From Ancylobacter vacuolatus (GTDB taxonomy: Bacteria > Pseudomonadota > Alphaproteobacteria > Rhizobiales > Xanthobacteraceae), in the NCBI RefSeq assembly GCF_030813595.1, contig NZ_JAUSUH010000009.1:62001-126000 (forward strand): a stretch of DNA of 64,000 nt, read 5' to 3'. Below, in pieces: positions 43,859 through 53,421 of the stretch. A model generated the notes under the pieces. The model searched no databases and was not told the DNA's origin. It was given only the letters and a program-made list of their open reading frames with translations. The position numbers and the translations under genes were made by a program. Within the stretch, counting starts at the first letter, position 1. Each line of letters begins with the position of its first letter.

Positions 43859-44517
43859 GCGACCAGAGCCGCCTTGCCCTCAACGAGCTGCAGATCGACG
43901 CGCTGACCGAGCTGGTCAATCTCGGCGTCAGCCGGGCAGCGGCGAGCCTGCGCGAGCTGGTGGGGCAGCAGGTGCTGCTCTCCGTGCCGCGGGTGACGCT
44001 GCTCAGCCGCGACGACGCCATCGAGATTGTCGGCGCCACCGAGGAAAAGCAGCTGGTCGCCGTCCACCAGCTGTTCGAGGGCGACATCACCGGCCGCGCC
44101 TTGCTGATCTTCCCGGAGATCAACAGCCTGGAACTGGTCCGCGCCGTGACAGGCGGCGGGCTGCCGCTGGAAGACATCATCGAGCTGGAACAGGAAGCGC
44201 TGGCGGAAACCGGCAACATCATCCTCAATGGCTGCCTGGCGACCATTGCCAACATGCTGCACCGCAGCCTCAAAATGTCGCTGCCGGAAATCCTGCGCGG
44301 CGATAGCCGCGACCTGTTCGAGCTGGCGCCGCCGCCTGATTCCGGCGATGTGGTGCTGTTCCTCTACATCAACTTCGCCGTCCGCGAGCGCGACATTCGC
44401 GGCTATATCGCGATGCTGATGGACATGCCCTCGCTGGCCGCGCTGGAAGGGCTCCTCGACGAGTTCATCGAGCGCACAGCGGGCGGAATGGCGCCTGAGG
44501 CCGATGCCCCTGTCTGA
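43855..44517 (+). CDS. cheC: CheC-type CheY phosphatase
   Basis: 220 aa from GTG 43855. The CheC/CheX/FliY active-site pattern (D/S)xxxExxN...P occurs twice: D15, E19, N22 with P45, and E114, E118, N121 with P144. The first copy is fully canonical; the second has Glu in place of the leading Asp/Ser. CheC removes phosphate from CheY-P and in some bacteria binds CheD; no CheD gene is in this operon. CheC is common in Firmicutes, Archaea and some deltaproteobacteria and less usual in alphaproteobacteria. Its end overlaps the hybrid kinase gene by 14 bp. Confidence 0.88.
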   Translation: MSDQSRLALNELQIDALTELVNLGVSRAAASLRELVGQQVLLSVPRVTLLSRDDAIEIVGATEEKQLVAVHQLFEGDITGRALLIFPEINSLELVRAVTGGGLPLEDIIELEQEALAETGNIILNGCLATIANMLHRSLKMSLPEILRGDSRDLFELAPPPDSGDVVLFLYINFAVRERDIRGYIAMLMDMPSLAALEGLLDEFIERTAGGMAPEADAPV

Positions 44518-46843
44518 CGAACATCTGGCGCGCGCCATTGTTGACGGGCTGGATGGCGGCGTCATCGTCGTCGATCGCGCCGGGCGCATTGTGGTGTGGA
44601 ACGAGTGGATCGCCGCCGCCACCCGCCGCCCCGCCGCCGAGTGTGTGGGCGAGAGCCTGCCGGCGCTGTTTCCCGGCTTGCCGGCGCGCTTCCACTCCGC
44701 CCTGGCGGAGAGCTTCGCCTCCGGCGCCGCCAGCCTGCTCACCCATTCGCTGCATCCCGCCGTGTTTCCGCTGCGCACCCGCGCCGGCCTGCCGATGGTG
44801 CACAACACCTCGATCCGGGCGCTGGGGGGCAAGCCGCACGGCTTCTGCCTGGTGCAGGTGGTCGACGTCACCGCCAGCGCCAATCGCGAGCGGGTGCTGC
44901 GCGAGCGGCAGAATGCCCGCTACCACGCCGTGGTCGACAGCGCCCATGACGCGATATTGACGCTCGACGCCGACGGGGTGGTCCAGCTCGCCAACCCCTC
45001 CGCCGCCCGCCAGTTCGGCGCCGCGCCGCAGGCGCTGGTCGGCACCACCCTCTCCGCGCTGCTGGAGGAGCCCGACGCCTGGCGCACCGTCTGGGAGAGC
45101 GTGCGCGCCGGCACGCCCCTCACCCGCCCGGTGGAAGTCACCGCCCGCCGGCGCGACGGCTCGCCGAGCCATCTGGAGCTGACCGCCTCGCGCTGGTCGA
45201 GCGATGGGCGGTTCTTCGTCACCGCCATCCTGCGCGACGTCAATGAGCGCAAGGCGGCCGAGGCGGAGCTGCGCGGCCTCAACCTCACGCTGGAGCGGCG
45301 CGTGGCCGAGCGCACCGCCGACCGCGACCGCATGTGGCGCCTGTCCACCGACATCATGGTGGTCGGCCGGCTCGACGGCGTGGTCAACGCCACCAACCCG
45401 GCCTGGACCCGCATCCTCGGCTGGGAAGCCGAGGAACTCGCCGGCGCCAACCTGCTCGATTTCATCCTGCCCACCGACCGGCCGCGCTTCCGCGAGATAC
45501 TGGCCGCGCTGAGCCAGGAGACGGCGCCGCAGCTCTTCGCGCTGCAGCTGCGCGCCCGCGATGGCGGTGTGCGCTGCATCGAATGGAGCGCGGTGGCGGC
45601 CGACGACCTGCTGCAGGCGGTGGGCCGCGACATCACCGCCGAGCGCGAGGCCGAGGAGGCGCTGCGCCGCACCGAGGAAGCGCTGCGGCAGGCGCAGAAG
45701 ATGGAGGCGGTCGGCCAGCTCACCGGCGGCATCGCGCACGATTTCAACAACATGCTGACCGGCGTCATCGGCGCCGTCGACATCATGAAGCGCCGCCTGG
45801 CTTCCGGGCGCTTCGACGATCTCGACCGGTTCCTGGAGGTCGCCTCGGTCTCGGCCCAGCGCGCGGCGGCGCTGACCCAGCGCCTGCTCGCCTTCTCCCG
45901 CCGGCAGTCGCTGGATTCGCGACCCGTGCACATCAATGCGCTGGTCGGCTCGCTGCACGACCTGTTGAGCCGCACGCTGGGTGAATCGGTCGCGCTCGAC
46001 ATCGCCTGCGACGAACAGGTGGGCTGGGGCACCGCCGACGCCAACCAGCTGGAAAGCGCCATCCTCAACCTCGTCATCAACGCCCGCGACGCCATGCCCA
46101 CTGGCGGGCGCCTCACCTTGGCCACCCGCCCGGCGGTGCTGAAGGCGCAGGACGCCGCCGGCACGCCGGAGGCCAAGCCCGGCCGCTATGTCGTCATCGC
46201 CGTCACCGATACCGGCACCGGCATGACGGCTGATGTGCTGAGCAAGGTGTTCGAGCCGTTCTTCACCACCAAGCCGGTGGGGCTGGGCACCGGGCTCGGC
46301 CTGTCCATGGTCTATGGCTTCGCCCGCCAGAGCGATGGCCATGTCGCCATCACCAGCGCGCCGGGCGAAGGCACGACGGTGGAGCTTTTCCTGCCCGCCG
46401 CCGAGCCGCCCGGCGAGACGGATGCCGACCTGCCGGCACGGCTGGCCGGGGGCGAGGGGCAGACCGTGCTGCTGGTCGAGGATGACGCCTCGGTGCGGGT
46501 GCTGGTGGCCGATATTCTCGCCGAGCTCGGCTATGCCGCGATCGAGACCTCCGACGCGCCGGGCGCCATCGTCGAACTCGCCTCCGGCCGCGACATCAGG
46601 CTGATGATCTCCGATGTCGGCCTGCCCGGCATGAATGGGCGCGAACTGGCCGAGGTGGCGCGCCGCCACCGGCCGGACCTGCCGATCCTGTTCCTCACCG
46701 GCTATGCCGGGGATACGGTGGCGCGCTCGCACGTGCTCGGCACCCATATGGAAATGCTCACCAAGCCCTTCGCCATCGAGACGCTTGCCGCCAGGATCGA
46801 GGAAATGATGGCGGCCGCCGTCTCCCGGAACGGCCGGCGCTAG
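44504..46843 (+). CDS. PAS-containing hybrid sensor histidine kinase
   Basis: 779 aa, no membrane helix. Three PAS-type sensor domains (~5-125, ~140-255, ~280-395) precede a HisKA domain with phospho-accepting His412 in TGGIAHDFNNML. An HATPase domain follows (NLVINARDAM, DTGTGM, GTGLGLSMVYG). A C-terminal receiver has phospho-acceptor D704 in MISDVGLPGMNG. A soluble PAS kinase at the end of a che operon suggests an extra cytoplasmic input, possibly redox or ligand, into the system, but no haem or flavin residue is certain. It overlaps cheC by 14 bp, so it belongs to the operon. Confidence 0.9.
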   Translation: MPLSDEHLARAIVDGLDGGVIVVDRAGRIVVWNEWIAAATRRPAAECVGESLPALFPGLPARFHSALAESFASGAASLLTHSLHPAVFPLRTRAGLPMVHNTSIRALGGKPHGFCLVQVVDVTASANRERVLRERQNARYHAVVDSAHDAILTLDADGVVQLANPSAARQFGAAPQALVGTTLSALLEEPDAWRTVWESVRAGTPLTRPVEVTARRRDGSPSHLELTASRWSSDGRFFVTAILRDVNERKAAEAELRGLNLTLERRVAERTADRDRMWRLSTDIMVVGRLDGVVNATNPAWTRILGWEAEELAGANLLDFILPTDRPRFREILAALSQETAPQLFALQLRARDGGVRCIEWSAVAADDLLQAVGRDITAEREAEEALRRTEEALRQAQKMEAVGQLTGGIAHDFNNMLTGVIGAVDIMKRRLASGRFDDLDRFLEVASVSAQRAAALTQRLLAFSRRQSLDSRPVHINALVGSLHDLLSRTLGESVALDIACDEQVGWGTADANQLESAILNLVINARDAMPTGGRLTLATRPAVLKAQDAAGTPEAKPGRYVVIAVTDTGTGMTADVLSKVFEPFFTTKPVGLGTGLGLSMVYGFARQSDGHVAITSAPGEGTTVELFLPAAEPPGETDADLPARLAGGEGQTVLLVEDDASVRVLVADILAELGYAAIETSDAPGAIVELASGRDIRLMISDVGLPGMNGRELAEVARRHRPDLPILFLTGYAGDTVARSHVLGTHMEMLTKPFAIETLAARIEEMMAAAVSRNGRR

Positions 46844-46854
46844 GGACGGGCGCG

Positions 46855-47751
46855 ATGGACACCCGCCATCTCGAAGCCTTCCGCGCCGTCTATGAGAACG
46901 GCTCGATGAGTGCCGCCGCCGTGCTGCTGGGCAAGTCGCAGCCGGCGATCAGCAACCTCATCGCCCGGCTGGAAGACGAGATCGGGCTGAAGCTGTTCCA
47001 CCGCGCCCATGGCAGGCTGGAGGCGACGCCCGAGGCCGAGACCTTCTTCGCCGCCATCGTGCGCACGCTCGACGCGATGGACCGCACGCTCGCCATCTCC
47101 CGCAACCTCAAGGGCCTGTCCTCGGCGACGCTGCTGATCGCCAGCCCGCCGGGCCTCGCCACCTATCTGCTGCCGCCGATCATCGCCGATGTGCTGAGGG
47201 AGAATGCGGGCGCAACCGCCCGCTTCATCACCCGCTCCTCCTATGCGGTGCGCGACCTCGGCACTATCGGCGCTTTCGACGTGGGGTTCGCGGAACTGCC
47301 GATCGACATCCATGTCGCCTCGCTGGAGCTGTTCGAGGTGGCGTGCATGTGCGTGATGCGGGCCGACCATCCCCTCGCCGGCGAGCGCTGCGTCGGGCCG
47401 GAGCAGCTCGATTCCCAGCCCTTCGTCACGCTGTTTCCCGAGCACATCACCCATATCGCCGCCGCCGAGGCGTTCTTCGAGGCGCACGCCCACTGGAACG
47501 TGGTGGCGGAGGTGGAGTTCTTCGGCACCGCCTGCGTGCTGGTGCAGCAGCTCGGCGCGGTGACGCTGGTCGATCCCGCCACCGCCCGCTTCTTCCAGGC
47601 GATGGGGCTGGTGGCTGTACCCTTCCGCCCTGTCCTGCCCTACCGCTTCGGCATGTTCCGTCCCAGCACCCGCCCGCCCTCGCGCATCGCCATCACCTTC
47701 ATGGAGCGCTTCCGCCGCACCGTGGCGAAGGACCTCGTCGCGCCGCGCTGA
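46855..47751 (+). CDS. LysR-family transcriptional regulator
   Basis: 298 aa. The N-terminal helix-turn-helix is at residues 3-60 (SMSAAAVLLGKSQPAISNLIARLEDE), followed by an effector-binding domain. The sequence has the flavour of OccR/NocR-type regulators of amino-acid and opine uptake operons, but this is not decisive. It begins 11 bp after the hybrid kinase, yet more plausibly belongs to the catabolic island that follows. A CCATAA-N7-TTATGG dyad in the gap downstream is a candidate binding site. Confidence 0.85.
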   Translation: MDTRHLEAFRAVYENGSMSAAAVLLGKSQPAISNLIARLEDEIGLKLFHRAHGRLEATPEAETFFAAIVRTLDAMDRTLAISRNLKGLSSATLLIASPPGLATYLLPPIIADVLRENAGATARFITRSSYAVRDLGTIGAFDVGFAELPIDIHVASLELFEVACMCVMRADHPLAGERCVGPEQLDSQPFVTLFPEHITHIAAAEAFFEAHAHWNVVAEVEFFGTACVLVQQLGAVTLVDPATARFFQAMGLVAVPFRPVLPYRFGMFRPSTRPPSRIAITFMERFRRTVAKDLVAPR

Positions 47752-47816
47752 AAGCGGCGGCTCGTCACCCGCCGCCCGCTCAATCCTGAGGCAGAGGGGC
47801 CCGGGCGAAGCGCAGG

Positions 47817-47835
47817 CCATAACTTTGCTTTATGG
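47817..47835. promoter_or_regulatory. Dyad upstream of the RidA and Liv genes, candidate LysR site
   Basis: CCATAA (47817-47822) and TTATGG (47830-47835) form a 6-7-6 inverted repeat in an AT-richer pocket of the 168-bp gap before the RidA gene. LysR-type operators have this size. The LysR gene just upstream is the obvious candidate partner. Confidence 0.45.
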
Positions 47836-47919
47836 ATTCCCTGCTATTTCCCGATTGACCTTGACGCCAAATAGAACGGAGATCAGCGGGGTAAGAATGG
47901 CCTGCTTGAGGGAGCCAGC

Positions 47920-48414
47920 ATGACCCAATCGGCGACGCGGCGCGTGGCGGAACTTGGCCTCGTCCTGCCCAGCGCGGGCGGCGGGGCGGACTACTACGGC
48001 ACGCTCTACGGCAAGATGAAGCCGCATTATCTCAGCGACAAGCTGCTGTTCCTCTCCGGCCAGACGGCCGGCGTCGACGCGGCCGGCAAGGCGCTGTTTC
48101 CCGGCCGGCTCGGGCGCGATCTCACCGTCGAACAGGGCTATGAGGCGGCGCGGCTCACCGCGCTGAACTGCCTAGGCTGCATCAAGGACGCGGTCGGCGA
48201 TCTCGACCGGGTGAAGGGGCTGGTGCGCTCGCTCAACTTCATCGCCTGCGACCCCTCCTTCACCCAGCCGCATCTGGTGGCGAGCGGGCTTTCCGACCTG
48301 TTCGAGCAGGTGTTCGGCCCCGAGATCGGCGTCGGCGGTCGCGCCTCGATCGGCGTGATGTCGCTGGCCGACGACTATTGCTTCGAGACCTGGGTGACGG
48401 TGGAACTCCACTGA
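47920..48414 (+). CDS. RidA/YjgF-family protein
   Basis: 164 aa, of the longer RidA subgroup (YjgF/YER057c/UK114). The C-terminal part VGGRASIGVMSLADD contains the Arg that in true RidA holds the enamine/imine carboxylate. RidA proteins hydrolyse reactive 2-iminoacids or similar enamines released by amino-acid degrading enzymes, and divergent ones act as deaminases in pathway operons. Here it starts a run of amino-acid transport and hydrolase genes, so removing an imine made in that pathway is a sensible but unproved role. Confidence 0.85.
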   Translation: MTQSATRRVAELGLVLPSAGGGADYYGTLYGKMKPHYLSDKLLFLSGQTAGVDAAGKALFPGRLGRDLTVEQGYEAARLTALNCLGCIKDAVGDLDRVKGLVRSLNFIACDPSFTQPHLVASGLSDLFEQVFGPEIGVGGRASIGVMSLADDYCFETWVTVELH

Positions 48415-48505
48415 TCCCGACGCCGACCCAACCAACCACACGGCCCCAAGGCCGGAACCTTCCGCAGCGTGCCGAACGCCCCGTCTCTTCCAGAGGAGAA
48501 CTCGC

Positions 48506-49627
48506 ATGACGATCACTCGCATTGCTGCTGCCATGCTCGGCATCGGCCTTCTCGCCTCCCCGGGCCTCGCGCGGGCGGAGGAGATCACCATCGGCTTCAC
48601 CGCCGCACTATCAGGCGATTTCGCCGCCTTCGGCCTCAACATGCGCAAGGGCCTCGATCTCGCGGTCGACGCGCTGAACAAGAAGGGCGGCAACACCTAC
48701 AAGATCGACGCGGTGGACGATCGCGGCGAGGCCCGCGAGGGCGTGCTGATCGCCCAGCGCTTCTGCTCTGACAAGAATGTCGACGTGGTGATGGGCTATT
48801 CCTTCTCCTCCATCGCGCTCGCCGCCATCCCGGTGTTCAACGAGTGCAAGCTCCCCGTTCTGGCCTCCGCCGTCACCAGCCCGGCGCTCTCCAATGTCAG
48901 CCCCTATTTCCGCCGCAACGTGCTTACCGATGCGGTGCAGGGCGCGATGATGGGCGACTATGCCGCCAAGACGCTGGGGCTGAAGTCGATCTATGTGCTG
49001 AACCAGCAGGATGATTACGGCATCGGCGTCGCCAAGGCGTTCTCCGCCGCCGCGGAGAAGGACGGCGCCAAGATCCTCGGCACCGAATCCTACCTGCTCG
49101 GCTCCAAGGATTTCCGCACCCTGCTGACCAAGGTGCGCGCCGCCAAGCCCGATGCCATCTTCATCGGCGGCTTCTACACCGAGGCGGCGAAGATCGCCGA
49201 GCAGGCCCGCGCCCTCGGCATCAAGGCGCAGCTGCTCTCCACCGACGGCGCGCTCAATGTCGAACTGATGAAGCTCGGCCGCAGCGCGGCGGAAGGCATG
49301 ATCGTCTACGGCATGTTCGACCCGGCGGTGGCCACCCCGGCGACGGAGAGCTTCCTCACCGCCTACAAGGCGACCTTCAAGGAAGACCCGAGCGCCTGGG
49401 CGGCGCTGGGCTATGACGCCGGCATGGCGCTCGGCGCGGCGGTGGAACTCGCCGCCAAGGACGGCCCGGTCACCCGCGAGAGCCTGAACACGGCGTTCGG
49501 CAAGCTCAAGGACGTGCCCGGCGTCACCGGCCCCACCACCTTCGACCCCTCGGGCGACCGCGCCGGCGCGCTGTATTTCCTGGAGGTGAAGGACGGCAAG
49601 TTCGGCCTCGCGCCCAAGCAGCCGTAA
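48506..49627 (+). CDS. Branched-chain amino-acid-type ABC transporter substrate-binding protein (LivK-like)
   Basis: 373 aa with AGAGGAG before the ATG. The Sec signal ends near LARAEE (~residue 24). Type I periplasmic fold, with conserved starts ITIGFTAALSGDFAAFG and SLNTAFGKLKDVPGVTGPTTF cut here to their core. LivK-like proteins bind amino acids, amides, urea or aromatic acids. The catabolic genes downstream suggest a nitrogen-rich carboxylate rather than a simple branched-chain amino acid. It is followed by a palindromic repeat cluster before the permease gene. Confidence 0.9.
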   Translation: MTITRIAAAMLGIGLLASPGLARAEEITIGFTAALSGDFAAFGLNMRKGLDLAVDALNKKGGNTYKIDAVDDRGEAREGVLIAQRFCSDKNVDVVMGYSFSSIALAAIPVFNECKLPVLASAVTSPALSNVSPYFRRNVLTDAVQGAMMGDYAAKTLGLKSIYVLNQQDDYGIGVAKAFSAAAEKDGAKILGTESYLLGSKDFRTLLTKVRAAKPDAIFIGGFYTEAAKIAEQARALGIKAQLLSTDGALNVELMKLGRSAAEGMIVYGMFDPAVATPATESFLTAYKATFKEDPSAWAALGYDAGMALGAAVELAAKDGPVTRESLNTAFGKLKDVPGVTGPTTFDPSGDRAGALYFLEVKDGKFGLAPKQP

Positions 49628-49640
49628 GCGTCGCGCCACG

Positions 49641-49750
49641 CTCCCTCTCCCCCTCGGGGAGAGGGCTGGGGTGAGGGGCAAGCCCGGCCGCCGACCTACC
49701 CCCTCACCGACCCGCTGACGCGGGCCACCTCTCCCCGCCGGGGAGAGGGA
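49641..49750. repeat. Mosaic of intergenic palindromes between the Liv-type binding protein and permease genes
   Basis: Two hairpins of the same family bracket the element: CCCTCTCCCC-CTC-GGGGAGAGGG (49643-49665) and CCTCTCCCC-GCC-GGGGAGAGG (49728-49748). Between them GGTGAGGGG (49670-49678) pairs with CCCCTCACC (49700-49708), and CCCG/CGGG form a small stem at 49711-49724. This resembles REP-like palindromic units common in rhizobial-type genomes. At this place it could protect the binding-protein mRNA and damp transcription of the permease. Confidence 0.75.
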
Positions 49751-49835
49751 AGACCCGCGCTCCGCGCAGAACCACACCCGTTCGCGGCCACCACGACCTC
49801 GAACGGGAAGCCCCGGAAGGCAACGCAGGCAGGCA

Positions 49836-51869
49836 ATGGACTATCTCGGACAGCTGCTGGCGAACGGACTGGTGCTCGGGGCGATTTACGCCCTCGCCGC
49901 CGTGGCCTTCACCCTGGTGTACGGCGTGGTGCGCCTGGTGAACTTCGCCTTTGGCGAATTGTTCATGCTCGGCGCCTTCCTCACCGCGTCGCTGATGCTG
50001 CCCGAGGTCCGGCTCATCGGCATGGTGGTGCCGATGCCGGGCTTCTCGCTGCCGGTCGCGGCGGCGGGCGCGATCCTTCTCACCGGCGCGCTCGGCGTGC
50101 TGGTCGACCGCATCGCCTATCGCCCGCTGCGCAACGCCCCGCGCCTTGCCCCGCTCATCACCTCCATCGCCGTCTCCGTGGTGCTGCAGAGCCTCGCCCA
50201 GACCGTCTGGGGTGCCGAGGAGCTGCGCTTTCCCGAATTCCACCTCGCCACGCTGCCGCCGGTGGTGCTGTTCGATTCGATCTATCTCTCGGTGATGGAC
50301 CTCGTTGTCATGGCGACCGCGCTCGCCGCCATGCTCGGCCTGTCCGCCTTCATTGCCCGCTCCTCGCTCGGCCGGGCGATGCGGGCGAGCGCGGAAGACC
50401 AGATGGCGGCGACGCTGGTCGGCATCCCGGTCAACCGGGTGGTGGCCGCCGCCTTCGCCATCGGCTCGGGCTTCGCCGCGCTGGCCGGGCTGCTCTATGC
50501 GCAGACCTATGGCTTCGCCCATTCCAGCATGGGCTTTCTGCCCGGGCTGAAGGCGCTCACCGCCGCCGTGCTGGGCGGCATCGGCTCCATTCCCGGCGCG
50601 GCGCTGGGCGGGCTCATCCTCGGCCTCGTCGAGGCGCTGGGGTCGGGCTACCTGCCCAACGGCACCGCCTGGAAGGACGCGATCAGCTTCGTGCTGCTGG
50701 TCGGGCTGCTGTATCTGCGCCCGCAGGGGCTGCTGGGCAAACCGGAGCTGAATTCCGCCGGGCGCGGCAGCCTGCTCGGCGGCGCCTCGGAGTTTGGCGC
50801 CGGCTGGCTGCGCGCCGCCTTCGCCAAGGTCGATGGCGGGCTGGCCCGCGCCGCCGCCGCCGGCCCGCGCGCGGCGCTCGCCCTGCTGGCGGTGGCCATT
50901 CTCGTCGGGCTGCTGGTGCCGTCCGACTATTGGCTGCGCATCCTCACCATGGTGGTGATCTATGGCATGCTGGCGAGCGGACTGAATGTCATCGTCGGCT
51001 TTGCCGGCCTGCTCGACCTCGGCTTCGTCGCCTTCTGGGCGGTGGGCTCCTACCTCACCTCGATCCTGTTCGTGCTGGTGCTGAAGGACCAGTTCGGCGT
51101 CGCCCCGGCCGATATCTGGTGGCTGCTCTATCTCAACCTGCCGCTGGCCGGCCTGCTCGCCGCCGGCTTCGCCGTAATCCTCGGCACGCCGACCCTGCGG
51201 CTGCGCGGCGACTATCTCGCCATCATGACGCTCGGCTTCGGCGAGATCGTGCGCGTGGTCGCCATCAACTGGATGGATTTGACCAACGGACCGATGGGCA
51301 TTCGCGGCATTCCGGCGCCGAACCTGTTCGGCATCGCGCTCGGCTCGCCCCGCGCCCAGTTCTTCTTCGCCCTGGCGCTGGCCGTGCTTGTCGTGTTCGC
51401 CATCGCCCGGCTGGTGCGCTCCTATGTCGGGCGCGCCTGGGTGGCGATCCGCGAGGATGAGGAGGCGGCCGAGGCGATGGGCGTGCCCACCGCCCGCTAC
51501 AAGCTTTATGCCTATGCCGCCAGCGGCTTTGTCGGCGGCTTTGTCGGCGTGTTCTACGCCCACACCCAGCAATATATCAGCCCGCTGAACTTCTCGCTGT
51601 TCGAGAACATCCTGCTCCTGATGCTGGTGGTGCTCGGCGGGCTCGGCACCTTTATCGGGCCGTTCATCGGCGCGCTGATCTGGATCGTGTTCCTGCAGCT
51701 GGCGCTCGACCTGCCCTTCGTCCAGGCCTACCCGGAAACCCGCTTCGCCCTGCTCGGCATCGTACTCATCGTGCTGATGGTGTTCCGCCCGCAGGGGCTG
51801 GCCGCCAGCGCCCGCGTCGCCCTCACCATGCCGGGAACTCGGCCCGCCAAAGCGAAGGAGGCGGCATGA
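49836..51869 (+). CDS. Fused LivH-LivM branched-chain amino-acid-type ABC permease
   Basis: 677 aa, about the sum of the two normal subunits. Residues 1-300 are LivH-like (LVLGAIYALAAVAFTLVYGV, NFAFGELFMLGAF). A linker at ~300-355 joins them to a LivM-like half (YGMLASGLNVIVGFAGLLDLG, EIVRVVAINWMDLTNGP, GRAWVAIREDEEAAEAMGV). Both EAA-type loops are visible. The fusion makes a single-chain permease that would pair with the two ATPases encoded next. The reading frame is continuous across the joint. Its stop overlaps the LivG-like start. Confidence 0.92.
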   Translation: MDYLGQLLANGLVLGAIYALAAVAFTLVYGVVRLVNFAFGELFMLGAFLTASLMLPEVRLIGMVVPMPGFSLPVAAAGAILLTGALGVLVDRIAYRPLRNAPRLAPLITSIAVSVVLQSLAQTVWGAEELRFPEFHLATLPPVVLFDSIYLSVMDLVVMATALAAMLGLSAFIARSSLGRAMRASAEDQMAATLVGIPVNRVVAAAFAIGSGFAALAGLLYAQTYGFAHSSMGFLPGLKALTAAVLGGIGSIPGAALGGLILGLVEALGSGYLPNGTAWKDAISFVLLVGLLYLRPQGLLGKPELNSAGRGSLLGGASEFGAGWLRAAFAKVDGGLARAAAAGPRAALALLAVAILVGLLVPSDYWLRILTMVVIYGMLASGLNVIVGFAGLLDLGFVAFWAVGSYLTSILFVLVLKDQFGVAPADIWWLLYLNLPLAGLLAAGFAVILGTPTLRLRGDYLAIMTLGFGEIVRVVAINWMDLTNGPMGIRGIPAPNLFGIALGSPRAQFFFALALAVLVVFAIARLVRSYVGRAWVAIREDEEAAEAMGVPTARYKLYAYAASGFVGGFVGVFYAHTQQYISPLNFSLFENILLLMLVVLGGLGTFIGPFIGALIWIVFLQLALDLPFVQAYPETRFALLGIVLIVLMVFRPQGLAASARVALTMPGTRPAKAKEAA

Positions 51870-52648
51870 GCGCCCCCTCCCCCGCGCCGCTGCTGGAAGC
51901 CCGCGCCATCACCGTGCGCTTCGGCGGGCTGGAGGCGGTCGGTAATCTCGACATGGCCATCGCCCGCAACGCCATTCACGGGCTGATCGGCCCCAATGGC
52001 GCCGGCAAGACCACCGTGCTGAACGTGCTGACCGGCTTCATCAGTCCCACCGAGGGCCAGCTGGTGTTCGACGGCGCCGAGATCGGCGGGCTCGGCGTCA
52101 ACGGCTTCGCCCGGCGCGGCCTTGCCCGCACCTTCCAGAACATCCGCCTGTTCGGCGCCATGACCGTGCTGGAGAGCGTGCTGGTCGGCGCGCATCAGCG
52201 CTTTTCCGCCAATGCGCTTTCCCTCGTCTTCGCCCGGCGTTCCGCCCGCGCGGCGGAGCGGGCGATGATCGCGCGCGCCTATGAGCTGCTGGAGTTTGTC
52301 GGGCTGGGGGCTGACGTGGCCGACCGGGTCGCCACCACCCTCTCTTATGGCCACCAGCGCCGGGTCGAGATCGCCCGCGCGCTGATCTCCTCGCCCAAGC
52401 TGCTGCTGCTCGACGAGCCGCTCGCCGGCATGAACGCGGTGGAGAAGGCCGAGATCGCCGACCTCGTCCGGCAGGTGCGGGCACAGGGTATCGCCGTGCT
52501 GCTGATCGAGCACGACATGCAGGTGGTGCGCCGGCTGTGCGATCACCTCACGGTGCTGGAATACGGCCGCAAGCTGGCGGACGGACCGCCGGAACAGGTG
52601 CTGGCCGACCCGGCGGTGCAGGCCGCCTATCTCGGCCGGGCGAGGTGA
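51866..52648 (+). CDS. ABC transporter ATP-binding protein, LivG-like
   Basis: 260 aa. Walker A IGPNGAGKTT, the LivG-type long insert between Walker A and the signature, signature SYGHQRRVEIARAL (in place of LSGGQ, as usual for LivG) and Walker B LLLLDEPLAGMN are all present. It hydrolyses ATP for the fused permease, together with the LivF-like protein encoded next. It overlaps the permease gene by 4 bp. Confidence 0.93.
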   Translation: MSAPSPAPLLEARAITVRFGGLEAVGNLDMAIARNAIHGLIGPNGAGKTTVLNVLTGFISPTEGQLVFDGAEIGGLGVNGFARRGLARTFQNIRLFGAMTVLESVLVGAHQRFSANALSLVFARRSARAAERAMIARAYELLEFVGLGADVADRVATTLSYGHQRRVEIARALISSPKLLLLDEPLAGMNAVEKAEIADLVRQVRAQGIAVLLIEHDMQVVRRLCDHLTVLEYGRKLADGPPEQVLADPAVQAAYLGRAR

Positions 52649-52653
52649 GCGAG

Positions 52654-53417
<764 letters not shown>

Positions 53418-53421
<4 letters not shown>

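Noticed and set aside
44465-46747. Minus-strand 760-codon open frame across the hybrid kinase
   Set aside because: Antisense shadow; the sense strand has complete PAS, kinase and receiver motifs.
49641-49750. Possible insertion-sequence ends or small ncRNA
   Set aside because: No transposase, target duplication or promoter is visible; a REP-like palindrome cluster explains it better.
49704-51572. Minus-strand 622-codon open frame across the fused permease
   Set aside because: Antisense shadow rich in His, Gln and Asp, as expected opposite hydrophobic codons.
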